Assembly: GCF_902150045.1 (NCBI RefSeq)
Contig: NZ_CABFVU010000001.1
Coordinates: 558,001-622,000 of the forward strand
Length of the DNA: 64,000 nt
From: Chitinophaga polysaccharea
Lineage (GTDB): Bacteria > Bacteroidota > Bacteroidia > Chitinophagales > Chitinophagaceae
Reading direction: 5' to 3'
A program made the position numbers and the translations under genes. The notes under the pieces were generated by a model. It did not search any database, was not told the origin of the DNA, and was given only the letters and a program-made list of their open reading frames with translations. This document shows, one piece after another, positions 25,116 to 34,271 of this stretch (positions within the stretch are counted from its first letter, which is position 1; each line of letters begins with the position of its first letter).

Positions 25116-26603
25116 ATGAGTACAAAGGATCTTTCGAAATACTATCACAAGCAGATGGATAACGCTGCGGGTAGAGAACACTCTTCGCACAAAACAAAAA
25201 TCGTGGCTACCGTAGGCCCGGCGTGCGACACCTATGAAGGCCTGCTGGCACTGGTTAAAGCCGGTGTGAACGTTTTCCGCCTCAACTTTTCACATGGCTC
25301 GCACGAAGATAAACTGCGGATTATTGAATATATCCGCCAGATCAATAAAACAGAACCTTACACGGTAGCCATCCTGGCCGATTTACAGGGACCAAAGCTG
25401 CGCGTGGGCGAAATCGAGAACAATGCACTCCCGCTGAAGAAAGGTGATCTGCTCACCTTCGTCAACGAAAAGCTGGTGGGCAATATGGAAAAAATATACG
25501 TTTCCTACCCTGACCTGTATAAAGATCTTAAAGTTGGCCAGAAAATTCTGCTGGATGACGGTAAAATAGAAACCGTTGTAAAAGAGATCACAGCCAACGG
25601 TGAAATCAAAGCGGAAGTTTCCCTGCCGGGCGTATTGTCCTCCAAGAAAGGGTTCAATCTTCCTGACACAAAAATCTCCCTTCCTGCACTTACAGAAAAA
25701 GATGTCATTGACCTGGAATTCATTATCGACCAGGAATGCGACTGGGTGGCCCTTTCCTTCGTAAGAAGCGTGAAAGACCTCACCGACCTGCGTAAACGCC
25801 TGGAAGCACGTAATTCTAAAATGAAGGTGATCTCTAAAATTGAGAAACCCGAAGCGATACAGAACCTGAAAGAAATTATCTGGGAAAGTGATGGCGTGAT
25901 GATTGCCCGTGGCGACCTTGGCGTGGAACTGCCTGTAGAGCAGATCCCGATGATCCAGAAAGACATCATCCGCAAATGTATCCACCGTGCAAAACCCGTT
26001 ATTGTGGCTACACAAATGATGGAAAGCATGATGGACCGCACACGCCCCAACCGCAGTGAAATCACCGACGTGGCCAACGCCGTACTGGAAGGCGCCGATG
26101 CAGTGATGCTGAGTGGTGAAACCGCTACCGGTATGTTCCCGGAACTGGTTATCCAGACCATGAACAAAATTATCCAGGAAGTGGAAAAAGAAGCTATCAT
26201 TTACAACCGTAACCTGATCCCTCACCGCCACTCTCCTACCTTCCTCAGCGATGCACTGTGCTACAATGCCTGTAAAATTGCGGAAGACCTGGATGCTGAC
26301 GCCCTCATTGGTATGACCCAAAGCGGTTACACCGGCTTTATGCTGAGCAGCTACCGCCCCCGCAGCCCGCTTTATATCTTTACTAAAGAGAAATCGCTGG
26401 TAAACCAGCTGAGCCTGAGCTGGGGCGTACGCGCATTCTACTATGAAGAAGAAGAAAGCCTGGATGATATCGTATTTGACCAGATCAATATCCTGAAAGA
26501 AAGAGGATTCATTAAATCAGGAGATGTAGCCGTTAATACCGGTAGCACCCCCGTTAAAGAACATCTTCCAACAAATATGCTGAAAATCACGAAAGTAGAT
26601 TAA
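25116..26603 (+). CDS. pyk: Pyruvate kinase
   Basis: 495 aa. It converts phosphoenolpyruvate and ADP to pyruvate and ATP. The barrel domain has KIVATVGPA, RLNFSHG, LADLQGPKLRVG, SKIEKPEA and the signature GVMIARGDLGVELP; the B domain lies between about residues 95 and 190, and the C-terminal allosteric domain holds SGETATGMFPE and the final TGSTPVKEH. An N-terminal extension of about 25 residues, with KYYHKQMDN, precedes the usual start. Second gene of the pfkA-pyk operon, with a terminator 23 bp downstream. Confidence 0.96.
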   Translation: MSTKDLSKYYHKQMDNAAGREHSSHKTKIVATVGPACDTYEGLLALVKAGVNVFRLNFSHGSHEDKLRIIEYIRQINKTEPYTVAILADLQGPKLRVGEIENNALPLKKGDLLTFVNEKLVGNMEKIYVSYPDLYKDLKVGQKILLDDGKIETVVKEITANGEIKAEVSLPGVLSSKKGFNLPDTKISLPALTEKDVIDLEFIIDQECDWVALSFVRSVKDLTDLRKRLEARNSKMKVISKIEKPEAIQNLKEIIWESDGVMIARGDLGVELPVEQIPMIQKDIIRKCIHRAKPVIVATQMMESMMDRTRPNRSEITDVANAVLEGADAVMLSGETATGMFPELVIQTMNKIIQEVEKEAIIYNRNLIPHRHSPTFLSDALCYNACKIAEDLDADALIGMTQSGYTGFMLSSYRPRSPLYIFTKEKSLVNQLSLSWGVRAFYYEEEESLDDIVFDQINILKERGFIKSGDVAVNTGSTPVKEHLPTNMLKITKVD

Positions 26604-26626
26604 TAAGCTATAAGGATTTAGCAATG

Positions 26627-26664
26627 CAGCGGAGAGGAAAACATTTCCTTTCCGCTGTTTTTTT
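26627..26664 (+). terminator. Rho-independent terminator of pfkA-pyk
   Basis: A 14-bp stem (26627-26640 with 26644-26657, one G-T pair) has a 3-nt loop and is followed by seven T residues (26658-26664). It closes the glycolytic operon 12 bp before the TetR operator. Confidence 0.88.
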
Positions 26665-26676
26665 AAAAGAATACAT

Positions 26677-26713
26677 ACAGACTTGTCTGTTTTGTTAATT
26701 TATCTTAACATTG
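26677..26713 (+). promoter_or_regulatory. TetR operator 1 overlapping the regulator promoter
   Basis: The palindrome ACAGAC-TT-GTCTGT lies at 26677-26690. TAACATTG at 26706-26713 is one mismatch from the -7 consensus, and CTTG at 26682-26685, inside the palindrome, stands 20 bp upstream of it in the -33 position. A protein bound here would block polymerase, as expected for an autoregulated TetR gene. The same arms recur at 27308-27321. Confidence 0.65.
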
Positions 26714-26717
26714 CACC

Positions 26718-27287
26718 ATGAAAGAACAAGGCGCAAAAGAAAGAATTTTACAAACGGCCTGCGAATTGTTTTACCAGCAAGGCTACCAGGCTACCGGCAT
26801 TAACCAGATCATCGAAGAAGCGGGGATTGCCAAGGCCAGTCTTTACCAGCACTTCCCATCCAAAGAAGCGCTGCTCACGGAATACCTGCTGCGGACCCGT
26901 GTAAATAACCACCTTGAACGGATGGCTTATATCGACCAGTTAGCCCCCGGCCGGGAAAAGCTGATAGGCCTGTTTGAATTCCGCCGCCGGCACATGGAGA
27001 AAAGCAATTTCAGGGGTTGCGCCTTTATACGCATTGCCTACGAACTGCCCGGGCTGAACGACGACGCATTGCTGCAGGTAAAAACACATACACTCACGCT
27101 GAAAGCCTTTATTGCAGAACAGCTAAAGCTTATAAAACAGCCTTATCCCGCTGCAGAACTGGAAGAAATGACTGATATGCTGCTGAATCTTTATGAAGGC
27201 GCAGGGCTTCAGGGCTACATCCAACGCTCAGCCAAACCAATGGAAGACACAAAGAAAGTAGTCGCCAGACTGCTGGAAACATTATAA
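26718..27287 (+). CDS. TetR/AcrR-family transcriptional repressor
   Basis: 189 aa. The N-terminal helix-turn-helix (residues 8-55) reads KERILQTACELFYQQGYQAT, then IAKASLYQHFPSKEALL, the TetR signature. The C-terminal ligand-binding domain includes FRGCAFIRIAYELPG, as in the AcrR-like subgroup. It starts 4 bp after its -7 box, so the leader is very short. It is 14 bp upstream of an MFS exporter gene and probably controls both through two copies of the same operator. The inducer is unknown; a toxic substrate of the exporter is likely. Confidence 0.88.
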   Translation: MKEQGAKERILQTACELFYQQGYQATGINQIIEEAGIAKASLYQHFPSKEALLTEYLLRTRVNNHLERMAYIDQLAPGREKLIGLFEFRRRHMEKSNFRGCAFIRIAYELPGLNDDALLQVKTHTLTLKAFIAEQLKLIKQPYPAAELEEMTDMLLNLYEGAGLQGYIQRSAKPMEDTKKVVARLLETL

Positions 27288-27301
27288 AAAAATTTACCTT
27301 T

Positions 27302-28708
27302 ATGAAAACAGACCAGTCTGTATACATTAAAACAACCAGTGTAAATCCATGGGTATCACTGGCAGTGATCCTCCTGGCTCCACTCATTACCGTGATCGAT
27401 GTATTTATTGTAAACATCAGCACTCCTGCTATTAAAAGCTACTTTCACAGTTCCGACGCAGCGCTGGAGCTGGTAATTGCCAGCTACCTGCTGGGCTATT
27501 CGGTATTCCTCATCACCGGCAGCAGAACAGGCGATTACCTGGGCAAAAAGAAAGTGTTTATAGCCGGGCTCGCCGCATTCACTATTACATCAGCGATGTG
27601 CGGCTTCGCTACTTCCATGGAAATGCTGATTATTTCAAGGCTGCTGCAAGGCGTAGCGGCTGCTTTTACGGTACCGCAAACCATCACACTGATACAACTG
27701 AGCTTTCAGTCGCCCGCCGACCGCGACAAAGCCTATGGCCTTTACGGTATGGCCCTGGGCACCGGCGCCACACTGGGGCAATTCCTCGGTGGCTACTTCA
27801 TCACTTCACACCTGATCACCGACAGCTGGCGGCTTATCTTCCTGGTAAACCTGCCCTTTGGTATAGTAGCCATGCTCCTGGCCTGGTTCTATGTGCAGGA
27901 ATCCGGGCAAAACAAAAACACCCGCTTTGATATCCCCGGCATCATACTGCTCACCTTAGCCTTATCTTTCCTGATATATCCTGTTATACAGGGCGCGGAA
28001 CTGGGCTGGCCGGCCTGGACAATTGCAATGCTGGCAGCAGCCTTACTCTTATTATGTGTATTTATTTTTTACCAGCGCTGGCTTGGAAAACAGCAACGCG
28101 ATCCGCTGGTTCCCCTGGAACTGTTCCGTATAAAGAGCTTCAATACAGGCATCATCAGCGTATTGTTTTTCTTTGGCGTAAATACCGCTTATATTTTTGT
28201 AGCAGCCATCTATTTTCAAAACGGGTTTCATATGTCGCCTTTTACAGCAGGGAATTATTTCGTGATGCAAACCATTCCCTTTTTGCTTGCTTCCTTATGG
28301 TCTATCAAAAATGCAGCAAGGTTCGGCATTCGCTTATTGCAGGCGGCCTGTATACTGATGATCCTCGCCTTTACTTTGCAACTGATTTTATTCCGGGGAG
28401 ATGTATTAACGCCATGGGCCATTCTTCCCTGCCTGGTTATTTACGGCAGTGGCTCAGGTTTGCTGATGCCGTCCCTGTTGAAAGTGGCTATGTGGGATAT
28501 GCCTCCGGCTAAAGCAGGCGCCGCCAGCGGGGTGTATTCAACAATACAGCAGTTTGCATCTGCATTGGGAGTTAGTATGTTGGGAGGCGTTTTCCTTTAC
28601 CTCGCACGGCACAGCGGTAATTTTTACCTGGCCTATAAAACTGCCCTGTTCTGCATGATGAGTTACCTGCTGGTAGTAATGATTGTATTAAACAGGATTA
28701 AGCGGTAA
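27302..28708 (+). CDS. DHA2-type MFS drug exporter
   Basis: 468 aa with about 14 hydrophobic segments, the number typical of the DHA2 (EmrB/QacA-like) drug:proton antiporters. Helix 1 has the DHA2 motif ITVIDVFIVNISTPAI with a membrane-embedded Asp; motif A appears as GSRTGDYLGKKKV and motif C as ALGTGATLGQFLGGYF. It exports hydrophobic compounds. The gene follows the TetR gene, and codons 3-7 (ACA GAC CAG TCT GTA) are part of a second operator palindrome. The 3' end overlaps the convergent MFS gene by 11 bp. Confidence 0.88.
   Translation: MKTDQSVYIKTTSVNPWVSLAVILLAPLITVIDVFIVNISTPAIKSYFHSSDAALELVIASYLLGYSVFLITGSRTGDYLGKKKVFIAGLAAFTITSAMCGFATSMEMLIISRLLQGVAAAFTVPQTITLIQLSFQSPADRDKAYGLYGMALGTGATLGQFLGGYFITSHLITDSWRLIFLVNLPFGIVAMLLAWFYVQESGQNKNTRFDIPGIILLTLALSFLIYPVIQGAELGWPAWTIAMLAAALLLLCVFIFYQRWLGKQQRDPLVPLELFRIKSFNTGIISVLFFFGVNTAYIFVAAIYFQNGFHMSPFTAGNYFVMQTIPFLLASLWSIKNAARFGIRLLQAACILMILAFTLQLILFRGDVLTPWAILPCLVIYGSGSGLLMPSLLKVAMWDMPPAKAGAASGVYSTIQQFASALGVSMLGGVFLYLARHSGNFYLAYKTALFCMMSYLLVVMIVLNRIKR
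27308..27321. promoter_or_regulatory. TetR operator 2 inside the MFS coding start
   Basis: The palindrome ACAGAC-CA-GTCTGT repeats the 6-bp arms and 2-bp spacer of operator 1, 631 bp upstream. It lies within codons 3-7 of the exporter gene, where a bound repressor could block elongation or close a DNA loop over the tetR gene. Confidence 0.6.
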
Positions 28709-29873
28709 CAGCAGGTTTGGCTTTTTTATAAGTGCCCAGGTAGATGATCAGTGCAACCAGGATCAATGCTGTACCAGCCACGCATACGCCATTCCATTGT
28801 GCAAAAGACCATACCCACAACCCGATGCCGGAGCCCAGCGAGGTGCCAATAAAACTGGCGGTCATAAACACTGTGTTCAAACGGTTCCTTGCTTCCGGCA
28901 ACAACGTGTAGATGCGGGTTTGATTGGATACATGTATTCCCTGCAAACCAAGATCAATGGCAATGATACCAATGATGATACCGATAATATTGGTTTTGAA
29001 AATATAGAAAAGAAAATAACCGAAGAACAAAAAGATGATTCCATAACCAATAGCGATACGCGGGTTCTTCTTATCTGCAATACGCCCTACCAGTGGAGCG
29101 CCCAAAGCACCTGCCGCAGCTGCCAGGCCCATTAAACCAATTTGCTCGCTGGTGTATTTAAAAGGTGCATCCGATAAAAGAAAAACCACTGTTGTCCAGA
29201 ACATCCCAAACATCGCAAAGCAACAGGCATTGATAGCAGAAGCTTCCCTTAACATTGGCTGCTCTTTCACAAGCGTTAACAAAGATTTCATCAGGTCGCC
29301 ATAACTCCCCTGGAAATTGGGTTTGCTGGATGGAAAGGAAGTGATCATGATCACCGCCAGCAAAGCGCTGATACCGGCTGCTATCCAGAACATGGCGCGC
29401 CAGCCGAAATGATGTCCTACCACGCCGCTCAGTGTGCGCGATAATAAGATCCCAACCAGTAAACCGCTCATTATGGTGCCAATCACTTTACCACGATTTG
29501 CAGGATCAGAAAGGTTGGCTGCCAGGGGTAATATCAGTTGCGGCACTACAGAGGTAAACCCGATCATCAAACCTGTAATTTTCAGCATGGTGATGTTCAC
29601 TGATTCCGCAGCAGCCACCAGGGCTACTACAGCGGCAAGCGTCATTACCACTATCTGCCGTTTGCGTTCCAGTTTATCTCCCAGCGGCACACAAAATAAC
29701 AGCCCCAGCGCATATCCTACCTGTGTAAAAAATGTTACCTGTCCCGCATTACTTTCAGTGACCTTAAACTCCTCACTCATCAATACCAGCAAAGGCTGGC
29801 TGTAATATATATTGGCAACGATCAACCCTGTGCACAGGGCCATTATCATGATATTCCACCTGCTAAGCGCCAT
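28698..29873 (-). CDS. MFS transporter, 12 helices
   Basis: 391 aa with about 12 membrane segments, shorter than the adjoining 14-helix exporter and of a different subfamily (YnfM/AraJ-like). Motif A reads GDKLERKRQIV after helix 2; the N-terminal helix has LIVANIYYSQPLL, common in this group. The substrate is unknown; relatives export sugars or drugs. It is transcribed from a divergent promoter shared with the succinate-semialdehyde dehydrogenase operon. Confidence 0.82.
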   Translation of the reverse strand: MALSRWNIMIMALCTGLIVANIYYSQPLLVLMSEEFKVTESNAGQVTFFTQVGYALGLLFCVPLGDKLERKRQIVVMTLAAVVALVAAAESVNITMLKITGLMIGFTSVVPQLILPLAANLSDPANRGKVIGTIMSGLLVGILLSRTLSGVVGHHFGWRAMFWIAAGISALLAVIMITSFPSSKPNFQGSYGDLMKSLLTLVKEQPMLREASAINACCFAMFGMFWTTVVFLLSDAPFKYTSEQIGLMGLAAAAGALGAPLVGRIADKKNPRIAIGYGIIFLFFGYFLFYIFKTNIIGIIIGIIAIDLGLQGIHVSNQTRIYTLLPEARNRLNTVFMTASFIGTSLGSGIGLWVWSFAQWNGVCVAGTALILVALIIYLGTYKKAKPAVTA

Positions 29874-29899
29874 AAAAATGTACTGTTTTTCAAGAGATG

Positions 29900-29954
29900 C
29901 AAAGATAGCCTTTTAGCTTTTAGGACGAGCTTTTACCGGAAAACGGTAAATTTG
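29900..29954. promoter_or_regulatory. Divergent promoter region with a dyad
   Basis: On the minus strand TATCTTTG (29907-29900) fits the -7 consensus for the MFS gene; on the plus strand TAAATTTG (29947-29954) fits it for the dehydrogenase gene. The inverted repeat TTTACCG/CGGTAAA (29932-29938 and 29944-29950) overlaps the plus-strand -7 box and is well placed to be an operator. Confidence 0.5.
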
Positions 29955-30002
29955 TGTGACTATTCGCTAACAGCTAAATGCTAACCGCTAAAAGCCACAG
30001 GT

Positions 30003-31358
30003 ATGTTTACAAGCATCAATCCGTTTACACAGGAAACCGTTGCTGTATATACAGCACATACACCGGAAGAAATAGAACAAAAATTACAGCTGGGGCATAA
30101 AGCTTACACGGAGCTGTTAAAAGTTCCCCTGGAACAGCGCCGGCAATGGATGATGCAGGTAGCCCAGTCCATGAAAAACAATGCAGATGAACATGCTGCG
30201 CTGATCACACAGGAAATGGGTAAAACGCTGAAAGAAGCGCGCGCGGAAGTATTGAAATGCGCTACCTCTGCAGAATACTATGCAGAGAACATCGTAGAAA
30301 TGCTGCAACATAAACCTATTGGTTCCGATGCATATAAAAGCTATGTATCGTACGAGCCCAAAGGGATCATCCTGGCAATTATGCCATGGAACTTCCCTTA
30401 CTGGCAGGTGTTCCGCTTTGCTATTCCCAATATACTTGCCGGTAATACCGGCATCCTGAAGCACGCCAGCAACGTGAGCGGCTGCGCACTGGCCATTGAA
30501 AAAATATTTGCCGGAAGTAATTTTCCCGCCGGTACTTTCCAGTCGCTGCTGGTATCTTCCAAAGACATAGAGCCCATTATTGCAGATCCCCGCATACAGG
30601 GTGTTACGCTTACAGGCAGCACCCCTGCAGGAAAAAGTGTAGCTGCGCTTGCGGGAAAATATATCAAGAAAACAGTGCTGGAACTGGGCGGCAGCGATCC
30701 TTTTATTGTATTGAAAGATGCCGACCTGGAAGCCGCCGCCAAAACAGCAGTGCAGGGCAGGATGCAGAATGCAGGACAGTCGTGCATTGCCGCCAAACGC
30801 TGGATCGTGGAAAAAGAAATTGTGCCGGCATTTACAGCAGCAGTGAAACGTATTTTGCAGGACCTCAAACAGGGAGATCCCACGCTGGAAAGTACGCAGA
30901 TGGGACCTATGGCCCGCCCGGACCTGGCAAATGAACTGGCCAAACAATTACAGGAGACTATCAAACAGGGCGCTAAGCTGGAGTTGGGCGGTACACATGA
31001 AGGCTGTAACTTTGCACCTACCCTGCTTACAGGAGTAACCAGCAAAATGACTGCTTTCAAAGAAGAAACTTTTGGACCGCTGGCAGTGATCATAGAAGCT
31101 GCAGATGAAAACGATGCCATTGCACTGGCCAATGAAACCGAATTTGGCCTGGGTGCGGCACTGTGGACCAGCGACCTCGACAAAGCGGCACAACTGGCCA
31201 CGAAGATAGAGAGCGGGAATGTATTTATTAATGCAATGGTCCGCTCGGATGCACGCTTACCATTCGGCGGCGTAAAACAATCCGGTTACGGACGTGAACT
31301 ATCACTGGAAGGCACACACGAATTTCTGAATATAAAGACTGTATATATACAACAATAA
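30003..31358 (+). CDS. NAD(P)-dependent succinate-semialdehyde dehydrogenase
   Basis: An aldehyde dehydrogenase of 451 aa, the short form (GabD1/Sad-like). It oxidises succinate semialdehyde, or another aldehyde, to the acid. Landmarks: [12 protein letters not shown] (cofactor domain), [13 protein letters not shown], the general base Glu in [11 protein letters not shown], and the nucleophile Cys in [11 protein letters not shown]. The C-terminus has [15 protein letters not shown]. The substrate assignment rests on overall similarity to SSADHs. It heads an operon with the pantothenate kinase gene 10 bp downstream and a Crp-like gene. Confidence 0.88.
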   Translation: MFTSINPFTQETVAVYTAHTPEEIEQKLQLGHKAYTELLKVPLEQRRQWMMQVAQSMKNNADEHAALITQEMGKTLKEARAEVLKCATSAEYYAENIVEMLQHKPIGSDAYKSYVSYEPKGIILAIMPWNFPYWQVFRFAIPNILAGNTGILKHASNVSGCALAIEKIFAGSNFPAGTFQSLLVSSKDIEPIIADPRIQGVTLTGSTPAGKSVAALAGKYIKKTVLELGGSDPFIVLKDADLEAAAKTAVQGRMQNAGQSCIAAKRWIVEKEIVPAFTAAVKRILQDLKQGDPTLESTQMGPMARPDLANELAKQLQETIKQGAKLELGGTHEGCNFAPTLLTGVTSKMTAFKEETFGPLAVIIEAADENDAIALANETEFGLGAALWTSDLDKAAQLATKIESGNVFINAMVRSDARLPFGGVKQSGYGRELSLEGTHEFLNIKTVYIQQ

Positions 31359-31368
31359 AGGCACTGGA

Positions 31369-32325
31369 ATGACCACCTCTCTGAAACGCGACCGCTATAC
31401 TCCCTATATCAGTTTCTCTCGTAAGGAATGGGCAGAAAGAAGCGGCGATGCCATGCTGCAACTACAAGACTACGACCTGGAAGCGCTGCACGGTATGAAC
31501 GAACCACTCACACAGGAAGAAATAACACAGGTTTATCTTCCGCTGGCACACCTGCTGAACCTCTATGTAACCGCTTCACAGCAGCTGCATATCGCCACCA
31601 CCAAATTTCTCAGCAGCCAGGTACATAAGGTACCATACATCATTGGTATTGCCGGAAGTGTGGCAGTTGGGAAAAGCACCACCGCCAGGGTGCTGCAGAA
31701 ATTATTACAGGCATGGCCCAATCATCCGCGGGTAGACCTGGTAACCACAGACGGGTTCCTCTATCCGAACAAAATACTGGAAGCCAATAATATCATGAAC
31801 CGCAAAGGTTTCCCGGAGAGTTATGATATCAAAAGGCTGATCCACTTCCTGGCAGATGTAAAATCCGGCAAAGAAAAGGTGGCAGCACCGCTGTACTCTC
31901 ATCTCGAATATGATATCCTGCCCGGGCAGTTACAATGGATAGAACAACCTGATATTGTAATTGTGGAAGGCGTGAATGTATTACAGGTACGTCACCGCCA
32001 GCAGCAGAAAGATCCGGCTGTATTCGTATCCGATTTCTTTGACTTCAGTATTTATGTGGATGCAGCAGAAAAAGATATCCGTAAATGGTACATCGCACGT
32101 TTTGAAACCCTGCGTAAAACGGCGTTTCAGAGCCCTGAGTCTTTTTTCCACCGCTATGCGCATCTTTCTGATGCTGCTACCATTGAACTCGCTACACAGA
32201 TCTGGGAAGATATCAACAAACCCAACCTGGAACAAAATATTGCGCCTACCCGTTATCGCGCCAGCCTGATACTGGAAAAAGGACATCATCATTTTGTTCA
32301 ATCCATCCAATTGAGGAAAACCTGA
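31369..32325 (+). CDS. coaA: Type I pantothenate kinase
   Basis: 318 aa, a full-length prokaryotic CoaA. It phosphorylates pantothenate in the committed step of coenzyme A synthesis. The P-loop is [14 protein letters not shown]; other landmarks are [29 protein letters not shown] and [10 protein letters not shown]. Many Bacteroidota carry type III CoaX instead, so a type I enzyme here is worth noting. The stop codon overlaps the ATG of the Crp-like gene by one base, which implies translational coupling. Confidence 0.92.
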   Translation: MTTSLKRDRYTPYISFSRKEWAERSGDAMLQLQDYDLEALHGMNEPLTQEEITQVYLPLAHLLNLYVTASQQLHIATTKFLSSQVHKVPYIIGIAGSVAVGKSTTARVLQKLLQAWPNHPRVDLVTTDGFLYPNKILEANNIMNRKGFPESYDIKRLIHFLADVKSGKEKVAAPLYSHLEYDILPGQLQWIEQPDIVIVEGVNVLQVRHRQQQKDPAVFVSDFFDFSIYVDAAEKDIRKWYIARFETLRKTAFQSPESFFHRYAHLSDAATIELATQIWEDINKPNLEQNIAPTRYRASLILEKGHHHFVQSIQLRKT

Positions 32326-32900
32326 TGCAAGGCACCGCAATTATCCGGCAACAGCTGCAGGCACTGCTGAAAGAGCCGCTGGTTCAATGGGAACAGTTTG
32401 AAGCCATCCTGCAGCCTGTAACTTTTCCGGCAGATGAGCACCTGTCGGAAGCCGGTAAAACTGCCAATGCCATTTATTTTATTGAAGAAGGCATTGTACG
32501 GGTATATACTATCCACGACGGTAAAGACATCAGTATGGACTTTGCTTTTCCCTGCAGCTTTACCACTTCCTACGCTTCCTTTATTACGCAGAAACCAGCC
32601 GCAGTAAGTTTGCAGGCGGTTACACCCGTCCGCGGATATGCCTGTTATTACACCGATTTGCAGCAATTGTATAATACCTCGCATCAATCGGAGCGTATAG
32701 GCCGCCTGGTAGCAGAACAGCAATACCTCCGCAAATACAACCGTGAACTGTCGTTCCTGCAATATTCTGCACAGGAGCGGTATATGCAATTGCTGGAAGA
32801 GCACCCGGAAGTGGTACAGCATATCCCTGTCAAACAAATTGCTTCCTACCTGGGTATTGAGCCCGGAAGCCTGAGCAGGATCAGGAAAAAAAGAAACTAA
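32325..32900 (+). CDS. Crp/Fnr-family transcriptional regulator
   Basis: 191 aa. The N-terminal cyclic-nucleotide-binding fold (about 25-120) holds IYFIEEGIVRVYTIHDGKD, and the C-terminal winged helix holds the recognition segment VKQIASYLGIEPGSLSRIRK. The phosphate-binding cassette of true cAMP receptors is not conserved, as is usual for this Bacteroidota group; the ligand is unknown. It is translationally coupled to coaA. A perfect palindrome overlaps its last codons and could be its own binding site or that of a regulator of the next gene. Confidence 0.85.
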   Translation: MQGTAIIRQQLQALLKEPLVQWEQFEAILQPVTFPADEHLSEAGKTANAIYFIEEGIVRVYTIHDGKDISMDFAFPCSFTTSYASFITQKPAAVSLQAVTPVRGYACYYTDLQQLYNTSHQSERIGRLVAEQQYLRKYNRELSFLQYSAQERYMQLLEEHPEVVQHIPVKQIASYLGIEPGSLSRIRKKRN

Positions 32901-32913
32901 CATTTGTTAGTTT
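32894..32913. promoter_or_regulatory. Palindrome, candidate Crp-type operator
   Basis: AAACTAAC-ATTT-GTTAGTTT is a perfect 8+4+8 dyad covering the stop codon of the Crp-like gene. TATATTTC (32914-32921 region) follows and differs from the -7 consensus only in its last base, so the dyad would sit just upstream of, or over, a promoter for the DoxX-like gene. Confidence 0.45.
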
Positions 32914-32960
32914 TATATTTCCGGAAGATGCAGACCTTTGAGCCCTAAATAAATATACAA

Positions 32961-33407
32961 ATGGCTTTCTTTTCCGGTTTATGCAGCATCGCTCTCCTGT
33001 TACTTGCAATAGGTTACATCTTTCAAATACCTCTCTTACAGCAGCTCACTGCAGATGCGCGTATATCCGCTGCCGTTATGTTCATTCTCATAGGGTTTAC
33101 ACATCTGCTGAAGCCACGCAAGCTCAGTTATATGATTGAAGGAATGATCCCGTGGCCGGTATTCACAGTACTGTTTACCGGTGTGCTGGAAATATTGCTG
33201 GGCATCGGTTTGCTGATTCTTTCCATACAATATTATGCAGGATGGGGCTTAATGATTCTTTTGGTAGCCATGTTTCCCGCCAACATCCGCGTGGCAGTGC
33301 AGAACCTTCCCGCACCTGGTGGCCTGCCTTCCAAACCATGGTATATATGGAGCCGTTTATTATTTCAACCCGTTTATATTTTATGGATATGGTGGGCCAT
33401 CAATTAA
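32961..33407 (+). CDS. DoxX-like membrane protein
   Basis: 148 aa with four predicted helices, including ISAAVMFILIGFTHLLKPRKL and VFTVLFTGVLEILLGIGLLI, and the loop AMFPANIRVAVQNLP typical of the DoxX-like subgroup. Function unknown. It lies 60 bp after the Crp-like gene, preceded by a palindrome, and 36 bp before the metallo-hydrolase gene, so it and the hydrolase may form a small regulated unit. Confidence 0.75.
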   Translation: MAFFSGLCSIALLLLAIGYIFQIPLLQQLTADARISAAVMFILIGFTHLLKPRKLSYMIEGMIPWPVFTVLFTGVLEILLGIGLLILSIQYYAGWGLMILLVAMFPANIRVAVQNLPAPGGLPSKPWYIWSRLLFQPVYILWIWWAIN

Positions 33408-33443
33408 TCAATAACTTTATGCCATGTTATAAAAAAATTAACC

Positions 33444-34202
33444 ATGCGCATACATTATTTACGCAATACCACATTGCTGATAGAATGGAACAATAAGAAC
33501 ATACTGGTTGATCCTATGTTAGGTGTTAAAGACAGTCTGGATCCCGTTCCCAATGCGGCTAACAGCATCCGGAACCCAATGACCGAACTCCCGCTCGATG
33601 ATGCTGCTTTAAAAGAACTATTATCATCCCTGGATGCCATACTGGTAACCCACCGGCACCGCGATCACTGGGATGTTACCGCGCAGGCCATCCTGCCTAA
33701 AAGTATTCCTTTATTCTGCCAGCCGGAAGATGAAAGCACTATCAGGGAACAGGCATTTACACAGGTGATCCCTGTTGTGACCACTGTTACCTGGGAAAAC
33801 ATCAGCATCACCCGCACAGGCGGACAACACGGCACAGGTGAAATCGGTAAAATGATGGCGCCGGTATCAGGCTTTGTGTTGAAGGAAGGAAACAGTACGT
33901 TGTATATCGCCGGGGATACCATCTGGTGTGAAGAAGTGGCCACTGCGCTGGATACATTCCGACCGGATTATGTAGTGGTAAATGCTGGCGCTGCGCAGTT
34001 CCTGCAGGGAGATCCCATTACCATGACTGCCGGTGATGTGATTAAAACCATCAGGCATCCCGCACAACCTAAAGTGATAGCAGTACACATGGGCGCTATT
34101 AATCACTGTTACCTCAGCAGGGAAGCCCTGAGAGCAGCAGTAGCTGCTGAAAAGCTAACCGCCATCGTTCCTGAGCAGGGAGAATGGATCCAACTTGTAT
34201 AG
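33444..34202 (+). CDS. UlaG-like metallo-beta-lactamase-fold hydrolase
   Basis: 252 aa. The metal-binding motif THRHRDHWD (H-x-H-x-D-H) lies near residues 71-79; further ligands are likely at GGQHGTG, AGDTIW and near AVHMGAINHC. The fold and size match the UlaG/YhfI-like L-ascorbate-6-phosphate lactonase group, though substrate specificity is not readable. No signal peptide, so cytoplasmic. The stop codon is 21 bp from a bidirectional terminator shared with the convergent tssD gene. Confidence 0.82.
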   Translation: MRIHYLRNTTLLIEWNNKNILVDPMLGVKDSLDPVPNAANSIRNPMTELPLDDAALKELLSSLDAILVTHRHRDHWDVTAQAILPKSIPLFCQPEDESTIREQAFTQVIPVVTTVTWENISITRTGGQHGTGEIGKMMAPVSGFVLKEGNSTLYIAGDTIWCEEVATALDTFRPDYVVVNAGAAQFLQGDPITMTAGDVIKTIRHPAQPKVIAVHMGAINHCYLSREALRAAVAAEKLTAIVPEQGEWIQLV

Positions 34203-34221
34203 AGAATTTCTTCAAAAAAAA

Positions 34222-34250
34222 GGGGCTGTTACCTTACGGTAACAGCCTCT
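34222..34250. terminator. Bidirectional terminator between the hydrolase gene and tssD
   Basis: GGCTGTTACC (34224-34233) is perfectly complementary to 34238-34247 with a 4-nt loop. An A run lies on the left (34213-34221), giving a T tract for leftward transcripts; on the right the tract is only TCTTCT. It serves the leftward tssD transcript best. The stem ends (GGCTGT/ACAGCC) resemble the ends of the MITE-like repeat. Confidence 0.75.
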
Positions 34251-34271
34251 TCTGCATAATGTAAGGAGTTA

